From Hamadaea tsunoensis DSM 44101 (GTDB taxonomy: Bacteria > Actinomycetota > Actinomycetes > Mycobacteriales > Micromonosporaceae), in NCBI RefSeq assembly GCF_000428945.1, contig NZ_AUAX01000019.1, positions 1 through 64,000 of the forward strand: DNA of 64,000 bases. Direction: 5' to 3'. The position numbers were made by a program, and so were the translations under genes. Positions 53,555-62,700 of the stretch are shown in pieces (the stretch's first letter is position 1; each line of letters begins with the position of its first letter). The notes under the pieces were generated by a model. That model worked only from the letters and a program-made list of their open reading frames with translations, searched no databases and had not been told where the DNA came from.

Positions 53555-53671
53555 ATGACCAAGGACTTCCAACGAGTGGGTCCCGTCGACCGCCTTCTTC
53601 TGGGCCTCGCGTTCGCCTGGCAGGCGCTCGTCTCGCTCGCGTACGCGCTGCGGCGCCGCCGCTGGAGATGA
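53555..53671 (+). CDS. Possible small membrane protein, 38 residues
   Basis: The ORF MTKDFQRVGPVDRLLLGLAF continues to a basic end (LRRRRWR). It has one hydrophobic stretch (about 13-31) flanked by charged residues, typical of tiny single-span proteins. A GGTGGG stretch lies upstream. It is short and may be chance, but composition and stop position fit a gene before the hairpin at 53698. Confidence 0.4.
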   Translation: MTKDFQRVGPVDRLLLGLAFAWQALVSLAYALRRRRWR

Positions 53672-53697
53672 GTAGTCGGGCACTTCTTGACCCGGGT

Positions 53698-53735
53698 GTC
53701 CTGTGAGGAGCGAATCGCAGCGCTCCCCACAGGAC
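53698..53735. terminator. 15-bp hairpin after the mannanase gene
   Basis: The arms GTCCTGTGAGGAGCG (53698-53712) and CGCTCCCCACAGGAC (53721-53735) pair with one mismatch. It lies 19 bases beyond the mannanase stop, on the minus strand side. Confidence 0.8.
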
Positions 53736-53753
53736 GATCTCGCATCTTCCGAG

Positions 53754-55418
53754 CTAAGCCGTGGCGCAGGCCACGCCGTTGAGCTTGAAGCCCGTCGGGG
53801 TCGGGCTCGAAGGCCCGTTCCCGGTGTACGCGGGACTCCACGTCGCCCCCGGGGCCAGACTGGTCGCCCAGCCCGGAGCCTGGACGGTGAAGGTCGGCGA
53901 CGCGAACGACCACGTCCCGTTCCACCCGTTGCCCAGGGAGACCCCGGACGGCGCCGTGAAGGTCAGCGTCCAGTTGGCGAAGGTCGTGCTGCCGGTGTTC
54001 TTCAACGTGACCGTCGCGTTGAACCCCGTTCCCCACGAGTTGTCCACGTGGTACGTGGCCAGGCACGAGGTTCCCGCCGAACCGGTGGGGGAGGTCGACG
54101 GCGAGGGCGACACCGACGGCGACGCCGACGCCGAGGGTGACGGCGAAGCGGAGCGCGTCGGGGACGGCGACAGCGACAGCGACACGGTCGGGACCGGCGA
54201 AGCGGACGACGAGGGCGGCGTACCGGTGGACTTGGCGGTCATGTTCGCCGAATGCTGGCGGAACACGGACAGCTGCGCCGCACCGTACACCGTGTCGAAC
54301 CCGCCACCCCCGGAACCGTCCTTGTACCACCAGAAAGCGTCACCGTCGCCGTCGGCCGCCTCGAAGTCGGTGTAGATCTGGCTCCACCAGTTCGTCCAGT
54401 CCTGGTGGACGTTCCACTCGCCCATGAAGAAGGGCTTGCCGACCACGTTGTGCGAGTCGCTGATCCAGGCCCGGATCAGGGTCTTGGTCTTCGGGATGTC
54501 CAGCCCCGCCCAGCCCTCGTCCGGGTACGGGTGGGCGGAGGTGAAGTCGATGTACGGCGACTGCTGGATGTAGACGAACGGGTTGCCCTCGTCGCCGCCG
54601 AAGCCGTACTTGGTGCCGTGGCCTTCCAGCCCGGCGTCGAGCAGGTGGTTGGGGTCGATGCTCTTCACGTAGGCGCCCATCTCGTCGACCCAGGCCCGCA
54701 GGGTCGCCCCGCTGACGTTCTCGTCGGCGCTGACGTCCTGGTAGCGCGGCTCGTTCATGAGCTCCCAGGCGAAGATGGACGGGTCGTCCTTGTACTTGAC
54801 GCCGCTGTAGTGGTTGACCCGGTTGAGCGCGTAGTTCACGTAGTTCTTGTACTGGGTGAAGCAGCCGGGGCACTGCGCCTTGTTGAAGAACTTGGCCCGG
54901 CCGGGCTGGCCGCCGGACAGCCCTTCCCAGGACAGCCGCGTGTCGATCCCCCCGTACGCCTCCCAGTAGTTCTCGAAGACGGGGATCAGCATGATCGAGT
55001 GCGCCTTGGCCGACTGGATCACGTAGTCGAACAGCGCGAACTGCTGATCGTTGTAGACGCCCTTGGCCGTCTCGAAGCCGTGCCAGCTCTCGTGGCTGAA
55101 CATCCACAGCCGTAGCACGCTGACCTTGTCGGACTGCAGGTGCGCCATGTGCGCGTCGATCCGCGCCTTGTCCATGTACTGGGTCTCGGTGTCGCCGTAG
55201 CTGCCGCCGTAGGTGAACACGTCGTAGGTGTTCGCGCCGGCGAAGTAGAACGGCTTGCCGTTGAAGCAGAAGTGTATGCCGCAGCGCTGCGCGAACGCGG
55301 ACGTCGCGGCGCCGGCGGGCCGGCTGGTGAAGACGAGGCCGGCCATCAGCACGGCCGCCACGATCGCGACGACGAGCGCCGCCGGGCGCAGGTGCCGTGC
55401 GACGGATGGAGAGGTCAT
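53754..55418 (-). CDS. Secreted GH5-type beta-mannanase with C-terminal CBM2
   Basis: The 554-residue protein has a signal peptide (cut near residue 38), then a GH5 catalytic domain (about 45-400): FYFAGANTYDVFTYGG, FAWELMNEPRY with acid/base Glu223, and FFMGEWNVHQDW with nucleophile Glu334. A Ser/Pro linker (about 400-450) leads to a CBM2 cellulose-binding domain (about 452-554; CLATYHVDNSWGTGFN, NWTLTF and GWNGTWSF). The first 400 residues fit endo-1,4-beta-mannanases of the GH5 mannan branch. It cuts mannan outside the cell. The divergent ABC importer and beta-mannosidase complete the pathway. A shared operator lies at its promoter. Confidence 0.88.
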   Translation of the reverse strand: MTSPSVARHLRPAALVVAIVAAVLMAGLVFTSRPAGAATSAFAQRCGIHFCFNGKPFYFAGANTYDVFTYGGSYGDTETQYMDKARIDAHMAHLQSDKVSVLRLWMFSHESWHGFETAKGVYNDQQFALFDYVIQSAKAHSIMLIPVFENYWEAYGGIDTRLSWEGLSGGQPGRAKFFNKAQCPGCFTQYKNYVNYALNRVNHYSGVKYKDDPSIFAWELMNEPRYQDVSADENVSGATLRAWVDEMGAYVKSIDPNHLLDAGLEGHGTKYGFGGDEGNPFVYIQQSPYIDFTSAHPYPDEGWAGLDIPKTKTLIRAWISDSHNVVGKPFFMGEWNVHQDWTNWWSQIYTDFEAADGDGDAFWWYKDGSGGGGFDTVYGAAQLSVFRQHSANMTAKSTGTPPSSSASPVPTVSLSLSPSPTRSASPSPSASASPSVSPSPSTSPTGSAGTSCLATYHVDNSWGTGFNATVTLKNTGSTTFANWTLTFTAPSGVSLGNGWNGTWSFASPTFTVQAPGWATSLAPGATWSPAYTGNGPSSPTPTGFKLNGVACATA

Positions 55419-55500
55419 CGGTTCTCCTCAGGGTGGGCGTTCCCGGGGGGTGAGGTGACCCTTCCGGACTGTCCACACCGGGTGGAGACCTGCGTAAACA

Positions 55501-55549
55501 GAACCGGTTAAGTCACGGTGACTCTATGCGTACGCCGTCCTTGACGCAA
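55501..55549 (-). promoter_or_regulatory. Mannanase promoter and operator
   Basis: On the minus strand, TTGCGT (55549-55544), 17 bases, then TAGAGT (55526-55521) form the promoter. ACTTAACCGGTTC follows seven bases later (about 55513-55501). The same site follows the importer promoter. It is at the transcription start, so a bound repressor would block it. Confidence 0.68.
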
Positions 55550-55561
55550 GTCTTCATGGTC

Positions 55562-55624
55562 GCTTAACCGGCCGTTGACACCCTGGGAGCGCGCCCATAG
55601 AGTGTCGCTACTTATCCGGTTCAG
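55562..55624 (+). promoter_or_regulatory. Mannan importer operon promoter with operator sites
   Basis: TTGACA (55575-55580) and TAGAGT (55598-55603) are 17 bases apart. ACTTATCCGGTTC (55610-55622) follows the -10, and CTTAACCGG (55563-55571) lies just upstream of the -35. The -10 and operator match those of the mannanase promoter. Confidence 0.72.
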
Positions 55625-55651
55625 TCCACGCCACGTCCCGCGGAGGAATAG

Positions 55652-56926
55652 ATGAAACGGTTGATGACGCGGTCGTTGAGGGCGACCGCCGTCGGTGCCC
55701 TGGCGCTCGTTCTGGTGGCCGCGTGCAGCGGCAAGAGCACGCAGACCGAGTCGAAGGGCGACGTCACTCTGAAGATCAATTTCTGGGGTGACTTCGGGCT
55801 GACCCAGCTCAAGCCGAAGTACGAGGCGAGCCACCCGGGCATCAAGATCGTCCTCAACTCCGGCGAATACAACGCGCAGCACGAGGACCTGCAGAAGAAG
55901 CTCGTCGCCGGGTCCGGCGCCGCCGACATCGCGGCGATCGACGAGGGCTTCATCGTCCAGTTCCGCAGCCAGGCCGACAAGTTCGTGAACCTGCTGGACT
56001 ACGGGGCCGGCAAGTACCAGGACAAGTACCTCGGCTGGAAGTGGAAGCAGTCGCTGTCGGCCGACGGCAAGACCCAGATCGGCCTCGGCACCGATGTCGG
56101 CGGCCAGGCGATGTGCTACCGCACCGACCTCTTCGCGGCCGCGGGCCTGCCCACCGACCGGGACAAGGTCTCGGCCCTGTGGAAGACCTGGGACGACTTC
56201 ATCGCGGTCGGCAAGCAGTACACGGCGAAGACCGGCAAGAAGTTCGTCGACAACGCCACCAACGTCTTCAACCCCGTGCTGGCGCAGCAGCCGGTCGGCT
56301 TCTACGACAGCAGCGAGAACCTGCAGATGGACGGCGGCCCGAAGATCGCCTTCGACGCCTCCGTCAACACCATCAAGGCGGGCCTGTCGGCCAACCTCGC
56401 CAGCTTCTCGGCCGGCTGGGACCAGGGCTTCGTCAACGGCAGCTTCGCCGTGCTGGCCTGTCCCGCCTGGATGCTGGGCCACATCAAGGACACCGCGCCG
56501 GGCACCAGCGGCAAGTGGGACATCGCCGCGATCCCCGGCGGCGGCGGCAACTGGGGCGGCTCGTTCCTGACCGTCCCCAAGCAGGGCAAGCACGTCAAGG
56601 AGGCGTACGACCTGCTCGAATGGCTCATCCAGCCGGAGCAGCAGATCGAGATCTTCAAGGAGGTCGGCAACCTGCCCTCGCAGCCGGCGCTCTACAAGGA
56701 TCCCGCCATCCTCGACTTCAAGAACCCGTTCTTCAACAACGCCCCGGTCGGCCAGATCTTCTCTGGCACGGCCGAAGGCCTCCAGCCGCAGTACCTCGGC
56801 AAGAAGGCCGGCCCGACCCGGGTCGCGGTGGAGAACGTGCTGAACCAGATCCAGAGCGGGCAGGTCAAGCCGGACGACGGCTGGGCCGACGCGATCAAGG
56901 AGGCCGACAAGGCCGCCAAGGCCTGA
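55652..56926 (+). CDS. Sugar ABC transporter substrate-binding lipoprotein (mannan oligosaccharides, inferred)
   Basis: The 424-residue protein has a lipobox ending LVAAC (Cys25) and a family-1 solute-binding fold: TLKINFWGDFGLTQLKPKYE, GSGAADIAAIDEGF, WKWKQSLSADGKTQIGLGTD and AWMLGHIKDTAPG. It captures oligosaccharides for the two permeases. The sugar is inferred to be manno-oligosaccharides because of the neighbouring mannanase and beta-mannosidase. ATG at 55652 follows GCGGAGGA. Confidence 0.88.
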   Translation: MKRLMTRSLRATAVGALALVLVAACSGKSTQTESKGDVTLKINFWGDFGLTQLKPKYEASHPGIKIVLNSGEYNAQHEDLQKKLVAGSGAADIAAIDEGFIVQFRSQADKFVNLLDYGAGKYQDKYLGWKWKQSLSADGKTQIGLGTDVGGQAMCYRTDLFAAAGLPTDRDKVSALWKTWDDFIAVGKQYTAKTGKKFVDNATNVFNPVLAQQPVGFYDSSENLQMDGGPKIAFDASVNTIKAGLSANLASFSAGWDQGFVNGSFAVLACPAWMLGHIKDTAPGTSGKWDIAAIPGGGGNWGGSFLTVPKQGKHVKEAYDLLEWLIQPEQQIEIFKEVGNLPSQPALYKDPAILDFKNPFFNNAPVGQIFSGTAEGLQPQYLGKKAGPTRVAVENVLNQIQSGQVKPDDGWADAIKEADKAAKA

Positions 56927-57030
56927 TCCTCAAGACCCCTCGCAGGTGGGGAGGGGTGGGCGCCGAAATTCCTTGCGGGACGCAGGCGCCCACCCCGCAC
57001 TCCCGCCGCCCACCCCTGGAGGTTCCCGTC

Positions 57031-58020
57031 ATGGTCTCGGTGACGTCCCTGCCGGAAGCGCCCGGCACCGAGCGCCCGCCGGCCCGCAAGCGCAGCTGGC
57101 GCCACCGGCTGCTGCGGTTCGACCTGCATTACACGCCGTACCTGCTCATCGCGCCGTTCTTCCTGCTGTTCCTCGTGTTCGGCCTGTTCCCGACGATCTT
57201 CAACGGCGTCGTCGCGTTCCGGAACTGGCGGCTGGACGACCCCGAGCACGCCGGTTGGGCCGGCTGGGACAACTTCGCGAAGCTCTTGTCCGACTCCGAC
57301 TTCTGGAACGCTCTCTACAACACCTTCGGCATCTTCGCGCTGTCGACGATCCCGCAGCTGTTCCTCGCGATCGTCATCGCCTCGGTGCTCAACCGCCGGC
57401 TGCGGGCGCAGACCTTCTTCCGGGTCGGCGCGCTGATGCCCTACATCACGCCGGTGACGGCCTCGACGCTCGTCTTCGACGTGGTGTTCGCCCGGGACAA
57501 CGGCATCGCCAACTGGGTGCTGCAGGTGCTCGGCTACCACCCGGACACCCCGCTGGACTGGCACGCGACCAAGCTGAGCTCCTGGATCGCGATCGCCACG
57601 ATGGTCAACTGGAAGTGGACCGGCTACAACGCCCTGCTCTACCTGTCGGCGATGCAGTCGATCCCGCGCGACGTCTACGAGGCCGCCGCGCTGGACGGGG
57701 CCGGGCCGTGGCGTACGTTGTGGCGGATCACGGTGCCGATGATCCGGCCGGTCGTGATCTTCACGGTGGTGCTGTCGACCATCGGCGGGCTGCAGCTGTT
57801 CACCGAGCCGATGCTGTTCGAGCAGAATCCGCAGGCCGCCACGGGCGGCGCGGGCGGGCAGTGGCAGACCATCGCGCAGCTCATCTACAAGGTCGGCTGG
57901 AAGAACCTCAACCTGGGCTACGCCGCCGCCATGTCCTGGGCGCTGTTCCTGATCATCGTGATCATCGCGGCGGCCAACGCGCTCATCACCAACCGGCTCG
58001 GAGGGGGACGCTCGAAATGA
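57031..58020 (+). CDS. Sugar ABC transporter permease 1
   Basis: The 329-residue permease has six spans. It has the coupling loop EAAALDGAGPWRTLWRITVPMI (EAA motif) and belongs to the MalF type. It begins with a cytoplasmic tail rich in Arg, then LLIAPFFLLFLVFGLFPTIFN. ATG at 57031 follows a GGAGG site. Its stop overlaps the next start as ATGA. It brings in oligosaccharides delivered by the lipoprotein upstream. Confidence 0.93.
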   Translation: MVSVTSLPEAPGTERPPARKRSWRHRLLRFDLHYTPYLLIAPFFLLFLVFGLFPTIFNGVVAFRNWRLDDPEHAGWAGWDNFAKLLSDSDFWNALYNTFGIFALSTIPQLFLAIVIASVLNRRLRAQTFFRVGALMPYITPVTASTLVFDVVFARDNGIANWVLQVLGYHPDTPLDWHATKLSSWIAIATMVNWKWTGYNALLYLSAMQSIPRDVYEAAALDGAGPWRTLWRITVPMIRPVVIFTVVLSTIGGLQLFTEPMLFEQNPQAATGGAGGQWQTIAQLIYKVGWKNLNLGYAAAMSWALFLIIVIIAAANALITNRLGGGRSK

Positions 58021-58913
58021 GCAGCGAAACGATGACCGCGCCGGCCCGCCGGCGCGTACGCGCGCGGGCGACGGGCCGGGCCCCGCAGGACACCCGGGCC
58101 GGCCTGTGGTCCTACCTGTGGCTGCTGATCCTGCTGGCCTTCTCGGCGTTCCCGCTCTACTGGATGTTCGTCATCGCGACGAGCACCGAGGAGGCCGTCA
58201 GCAAGAGCCCGCCGGTCCTGCTGCCGGGCGGCCACCTGCTGACCAACATCGAGGAGGTCTTCTCCCTCCAGGACGTCTACTTCACGGCGTCGCTGATCAA
58301 CAGCGCCATCGTCGCGGTGACGGTGACCGTGTCGCAGCTGTTCTTCTGCTCGCTGGCCGGATTCGCCTTCGCGAAGCTGCGCTTCCGGGGCAGCCGGGCG
58401 CTGCTGCTGATGGTCGTGCTCACCCTCACGATCCCCAACCAGCTCGGCGTGGTCGCGCTGTACATCGTCATGGGCAAGCTCGGCTGGAACGGGACCCTGC
58501 TCGCCGTGATCGCCCCCGGCCTGGTCAGCGCGTTCGGCGTCTTCTACATGCGGCAGTTCATCCTCACCAGCGTGCCGGACGAGCTGGTGGAGGCGGCCCG
58601 GGTGGACGGCGCGACGACGATGCGCGTCTACTGGAGCGTGGTGCTGCCCGCGATCCGGCCCGCCCTGGCCGTGCTCGGCCTGCTGACCTTCGTGGCGACC
58701 TGGAACGACTTCCAGTGGCCCCTGATCACGCTCGGCGGGACCGATTTCCCCACCTCCATGGTGGCTCTCTCGGACCTGGCCAGCGGAAACTATGTACTCT
58801 ACCGACGGGTGCTCTCGGGCGCCCTGATCGCAACCCTGCCACTGCTGATCACCCTCTTCGTCGGGGGCCGTCAGATCGTGCGCGGAATCATGGAAGGCGC
58901 GGTGAAGAATTGA
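58017..58913 (+). CDS. Sugar ABC transporter permease 2
   Basis: The 298-residue permease is of MalG type: LLAFSAFPLYWMFVIATSTE, the EAA loop EAARVDGATTMRVYWSVVLPAI, and a C-terminus ending FVGGRQIVRGIMEGAVKN. It overlaps permease 1 by four bases and the beta-mannosidase TTG start by four. No ATPase gene is in the operon, so a shared MsiK-type ATPase elsewhere is expected, as in other actinobacterial sugar importers. Confidence 0.93.
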   Translation: MSSETMTAPARRRVRARATGRAPQDTRAGLWSYLWLLILLAFSAFPLYWMFVIATSTEEAVSKSPPVLLPGGHLLTNIEEVFSLQDVYFTASLINSAIVAVTVTVSQLFFCSLAGFAFAKLRFRGSRALLLMVVLTLTIPNQLGVVALYIVMGKLGWNGTLLAVIAPGLVSAFGVFYMRQFILTSVPDELVEAARVDGATTMRVYWSVVLPAIRPALAVLGLLTFVATWNDFQWPLITLGGTDFPTSMVALSDLASGNYVLYRRVLSGALIATLPLLITLFVGGRQIVRGIMEGAVKN

Positions 58914-61318
58914 GCTCCGTCCGCAACCTGCACGACGGATGGACGCTCGCGGTCCAGCCCGGCGCGGCGGCCCCCGAGTTCCTCACGGGGCGTAGCGTCG
59001 CCGCCACGGTGCCCGGGTGCGTACACACGGATCTGCTCGCGAGCGGGCTGATCCCCGACCCCTACCTCGACGACAACGAGACCAGGCTGGGCTGGATCGG
59101 CCGGTCGGCGTGGACCTACACCACCGCCTTCGAGTGGTCGCCGGACGCTGACCGTGTCGACCTGCTGTGCGCGGGGCTCGACACCGTCGCCACGGTCACC
59201 CTGAACGGGCACGAACTGGGGCGTACCGCCAACATGCACCGTTCCTACCGGTTCGAGGTCCGCGACCTGCTGCGGCCCGGCCGCAACGAGCTGTCAGTGC
59301 ACTTCGATTCGGCGTACGCGTACGCGCAGGAGCAGCAGGCCCGGCTGGGCGACCGGCCGAACGCGTACCCCGAGCCGTTCAACTTCATCCGCAAGATGGC
59401 CTGCAATTTCGGCTGGGACTGGGGGCCGACCCTGGTGACGGCCGGCATCTGGCAGCCGATCTCGTTGCACTCGTGGAACACGGCGCGGCTGGCCGAGGTA
59501 CGCCCGAACGTGGCCCTCGACGGCACCGACGGTGTCGTCGACGTGTCCTACGAGCTGGAGCGGCTGGACGGCGTACCCCTGAATGTGGTTGTGGAGATCG
59601 CGGGTGTGACCGTGGTGGGCGAGGTGACCGCGGACAGCGGGACCGTGCGCGTGCGGGTGCCCGCCCCGGACCGCTGGTGGCCGCGCGACCTCGGCGACCA
59701 GCCGCTGTACGCGCTGACGGTGACCCTCCGGGCGGGCGACGCGGAGCTGGACCGGTGGGAGCGGAAGGTCGGCTTCCGCGACCTGGTCGTCGACCGCACG
59801 GACGACGGGTTCGCGCTGGTGGTGAACGGCCGGCCGACCTTCGCGCGAGGCGTGAACTGGATCCCGGACGACGCGTTCGTGACCCGGGTGAGCCGGGAGC
59901 GGCTCGCGACGCGGCTGCGGCAGGCGGTCGGCGCCAACGTCAACTTCGTCCGGGTCTGGGGCGGCGGCCGGTACGAGTCGGCGGACTTCTACGAGCTGTG
60001 CGACGAGCTGGGCCTGCTGGTGATGCAGGACTTCCTGTTCGCGTGCGCGGCCTACCCGGAGGAGGAACCGTTCCGCTCGGAGGTGGCCGCCGAAGCCCGT
60101 GAGCAGGTCGTACGCCTCGCCCCGCACCCGAGTCTCGCGCTGTGGGCGGGCAACAACGAGAACATCTGGGGGCACGAGGACTGGGACTGGAAGGAGCCGC
60201 TGGCCGGGAAGACGTGGGGCGCCGGCTTCTACTTCGACCTGCTTCCGTCCATTGTGGCCGATGCCGACCCGGGCCGGTTCTACTGGCCGGGCAGCCCCTG
60301 GTCCGGCGACCGCGACCGGCACCCGAACCTGGCCGAGGCCGGGACGATGCACATCTGGGACGTCTGGAACCAGCTCGACTACACGCACTACCGGGATCAC
60401 CGGCCGCGGTTCGTGGCCGAGTTCGGCTACCAGGCCCCGCCCGCGTACGCGACGCTGACCCGGGCACTGCACGACCGCCCGCTGGCCCCCGATTCGCCCG
60501 GGATGGCGCACCACCAGAAGGCGGCCGACGGCGACCTGAAACTGCGCCGGGGTCTCGACGCCCATCTGCCGGTCCCCGCCGACTTCGACGACTGGCTGTA
60601 CTACACGCAGCTCAACCAGGCGCGCGCGATCCAGCTCGGGGTCGAGTACTTCCGGTCGCTGCGGCCGTACTGCATGGGCGCGGTCGTGTGGCAGCTGAAC
60701 GACTGCTGGCCGGTGACGTCCTGGTCCGCCGTGGACGGCGACGGCCGCCGCAAACCCCTCTGGTACGCCCTGCGCCGGGCGTTCGCCGACCGGCTGCTCA
60801 CCGTCCAGCCCGGCCCCGAAGGCCTCTCGGTGTTCGCGGTCAACGACGGCGCCTCGGCCTGGGACACCAGCGTGACGATCGCGCGGCGGTCGTTCGACGG
60901 CAAGGTGCTCGCCACGGCGGAACTGCCGGTCGCCCTGGCCGCCGGGTCCTCGACGCGGTTCACCCTGCCGGCCGAACTGTCCACTCCGGACGAGGTCACC
61001 GCCGAGTGCGTCGTCGTGTCGGCGGCCGGAGCCGAGCGGGCCTGGTGGTTCTTCGCCGAGGACCGCGACGTCGACTACGCCCCGGCGTCGTACGAAGCCG
61101 TGGTCGTGGGGGATCCGGGAACCTGGAAGGTGATGGTGACCGCCCGGACGTTCCTGCGGGATCTGGCGCTGTTCGCCGACCGGCTGGACCCGTCGGCCGA
61201 GGTGGACGAGCAGCTGGTGTCGCTGTTCCCGGGCGAGACGGCGACGTTCACGGTCACGGGCGGGGCGCTGGAGCCGTCGGACCTGCTCACCGCCCCGGTC
61301 CTGCGCACCGTCAACTGA
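58910..61318 (+). CDS. Glycoside hydrolase family 2, beta-mannosidase
   Basis: The 802-residue protein has the GH2 layout: a jelly-roll (NLHDGWTLAVQPG, VPGCVHTDLLASGLI), an immunoglobulin-like domain, and the barrel. The catalytic acid/base Glu is in LWAGNNENIWGHEDW and the nucleophile Glu in RFVAEFGYQAPP. PEPFNFIRKMACNFGWDWGP is a beta-mannosidase marker. With no signal peptide it acts inside the cell, releasing mannose from imported oligosaccharides. TTG at 58910 overlaps the previous stop; no other start fits. A C hairpin follows. Confidence 0.92.
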   Translation: MSSVRNLHDGWTLAVQPGAAAPEFLTGRSVAATVPGCVHTDLLASGLIPDPYLDDNETRLGWIGRSAWTYTTAFEWSPDADRVDLLCAGLDTVATVTLNGHELGRTANMHRSYRFEVRDLLRPGRNELSVHFDSAYAYAQEQQARLGDRPNAYPEPFNFIRKMACNFGWDWGPTLVTAGIWQPISLHSWNTARLAEVRPNVALDGTDGVVDVSYELERLDGVPLNVVVEIAGVTVVGEVTADSGTVRVRVPAPDRWWPRDLGDQPLYALTVTLRAGDAELDRWERKVGFRDLVVDRTDDGFALVVNGRPTFARGVNWIPDDAFVTRVSRERLATRLRQAVGANVNFVRVWGGGRYESADFYELCDELGLLVMQDFLFACAAYPEEEPFRSEVAAEAREQVVRLAPHPSLALWAGNNENIWGHEDWDWKEPLAGKTWGAGFYFDLLPSIVADADPGRFYWPGSPWSGDRDRHPNLAEAGTMHIWDVWNQLDYTHYRDHRPRFVAEFGYQAPPAYATLTRALHDRPLAPDSPGMAHHQKAADGDLKLRRGLDAHLPVPADFDDWLYYTQLNQARAIQLGVEYFRSLRPYCMGAVVWQLNDCWPVTSWSAVDGDGRRKPLWYALRRAFADRLLTVQPGPEGLSVFAVNDGASAWDTSVTIARRSFDGKVLATAELPVALAAGSSTRFTLPAELSTPDEVTAECVVVSAAGAERAWWFFAEDRDVDYAPASYEAVVVGDPGTWKVMVTARTFLRDLALFADRLDPSAEVDEQLVSLFPGETATFTVTGGALEPSDLLTAPVLRTVN

Positions 61319-61374
61319 CCCGCCCTACCCCGCCCGCCCTGCCCTGCCCTGCCCGCCCTGCCCCGCCCGCGCCT

Positions 61375-61455
61375 CAAGATCGCGTTTGGATCAGGGAAAT
61401 CACCCGAATCTTGGTCCATGATTCGGGTGAAAAACCTGATCCAAGCGGGATCTTG
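61375..61455. repeat. Long-stem hairpin repeat C, copy 4
   Basis: The arms start CAAGATCGCGTTTGGATCAG and end CCTGATCCAAGCGGGATCTTG, with a core CACCCGAATCTTGGTCCATG then ATTCGGGTG. Stem identity is high with a few mismatches. It lies between the convergent beta-mannosidase and DUF3291 genes. A C-rich stretch precedes it (61321-61370). Confidence 0.78.
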
Positions 61456-61515
61456 GGGGCCGCGCGGCAGCGCGGCGGGGCGGGCGCGTCACGGCGGCGC
61501 GGCCCCGGGGGTGGG

Positions 61516-61953
61516 TCACGGTTCGTGGAAGTCCTTGAAGGTGAAGGCCTGCGGGCCGGGCCCGTCGCGCCGCAGCAGTTCCAGCCGCTGTACGCCCTCG
61601 GCGGCGGTCGGCAGCCGGTCCTCCGGGACCCACCACATCACTGAGTACAGCTCCGCCATGCGGGTGAACCATTCCCGTCGCCGTTGCAGCACGGCCAGGT
61701 GCCGGCTGCGGTAGACGAAGTTCCACAGATCCTCGCGCGTACGCCAGACGGACATGTTGATCAGCAGGTCGTCGCCGAAGTCGTGCTGGTACACCGCTCT
61801 CGGGTCGGTGTCGGACTCCTTGAGCCGCCACACGAAGCCGGGGGCGGCGTCGGCCAGGTCGTTGATCGGCTCCAGCAGCGCCACGAAGTCCGCCAGCTCG
61901 GCCGACGAGATCGGCGCCACGAGGCGGGCGATGTTGATCTGCGCCAGATGCAT
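61516..61953 (-). CDS. DUF3291 protein
   Basis: The 145-residue protein starts MHLAQINIARLVAPISSAEL and has APGFVWRLKES, NMSVWRTREDLWNFVY and YSVMWWVPEDR, typical of the DUF3291 family, a dimeric alpha/beta barrel like monooxygenases. Function is unknown. It lies 32 bases downstream of a regulator gene on the same strand, so the two may be one operon. Confidence 0.86.
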   Translation of the reverse strand: MHLAQINIARLVAPISSAELADFVALLEPINDLADAAPGFVWRLKESDTDPRAVYQHDFGDDLLINMSVWRTREDLWNFVYRSRHLAVLQRRREWFTRMAELYSVMWWVPEDRLPTAAEGVQRLELLRRDGPGPQAFTFKDFHEP

Positions 61954-61985
61954 GGGAGGAGCAGACCACGCGTACGGAGTCTATG

Positions 61986-62612
61986 TCAATCCTGATTGGT
62001 TTTAGAAAGCGCGACGCAGCACTCGCCGGGTCGCGGGTCCAGCTCCGCGGTCGCGTCCGGGCCCGCGATCCCTTGGCACAGCGCCAGATTCATCGCGCAC
62101 ACCAGCAGCGGCTGGTCCTCGGCCACCGGATGGAACGGGCAGTTGCGCAGGCGTACGCGTCGATCCTCCTCATAGGGCTCGTAACCGCGGGCCCGCAGCG
62201 TGTCCAGCCAGCCGCCGGGGCTGTGCAGCCGCTCGCCGGACGCGCGCGCAGCCGCCACCGCGCGGTCGTCGGCGTCGAGGTCGTGGACCACCGCCGCGAG
62301 CAGCGTGGCGAGGTCGCTGTGGTCGCGCTCGGGCAGCGTGACCTTGCGAGGTGTACGCGCCCGCGAGTACACCTTCGCCGGCCGGCCGCCACCGGGACCG
62401 GCGGGTGCCGCCGACAGCCGCGCGAATCCGGTGTCCAGCAGCCCCGCGTCGACGAGCTTGTCGAGATGGAAGGCGGCCAGCGTACGCGAGATGCCGGTGT
62501 GCTCGGCGGCCTCGTTGCGACCGACCGGCCGGCCCTGGCCCGCGACGTACTCGTAGAGCGTCCGGCGGACCGGATCGTGCAGGGTCGCCACCGCGCCGAG
62601 ATCGTCGTTCAC
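61986..62612 (-). CDS. HTH regulator with Cys-rich C-terminus (SufR-like)
   Basis: The 208-residue protein has an ArsR/SufR-type winged helix (DPVRRTLYEYVAGQGRPVGR, then HTGISRTLAAFHLDKLVDAG) and a C-terminal part with five Cys: RNCPFHP, LLVCAMNLALCQG and GECCVAL. Such spacing suggests an Fe-S or metal ligand set. It is probably a redox or metal-sensitive repressor. GTG at 62612 is chosen as it begins just before the HTH. It is divergent from the LCP gene, 88 bases away. Confidence 0.82.
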   Translation of the reverse strand: MNDDLGAVATLHDPVRRTLYEYVAGQGRPVGRNEAAEHTGISRTLAAFHLDKLVDAGLLDTGFARLSAAPAGPGGGRPAKVYSRARTPRKVTLPERDHSDLATLLAAVVHDLDADDRAVAAARASGERLHSPGGWLDTLRARGYEPYEEDRRVRLRNCPFHPVAEDQPLLVCAMNLALCQGIAGPDATAELDPRPGECCVALSKTNQD

Positions 62613-62700
62613 CCTGGCAGTCTGCCTCCTCGAAGTCCGCTCACGCCAACCCCGCGCGGGGCGCCGGGAGGGCGTAGAGTTCCGGCCCGGGGAGGTACGC

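Noticed and set aside
61321-61370. C-rich low-complexity stretch as a separate element
   Set aside because: Simple CCCGCCCTG variation with no partner copy; treated as spacer before the C hairpin.
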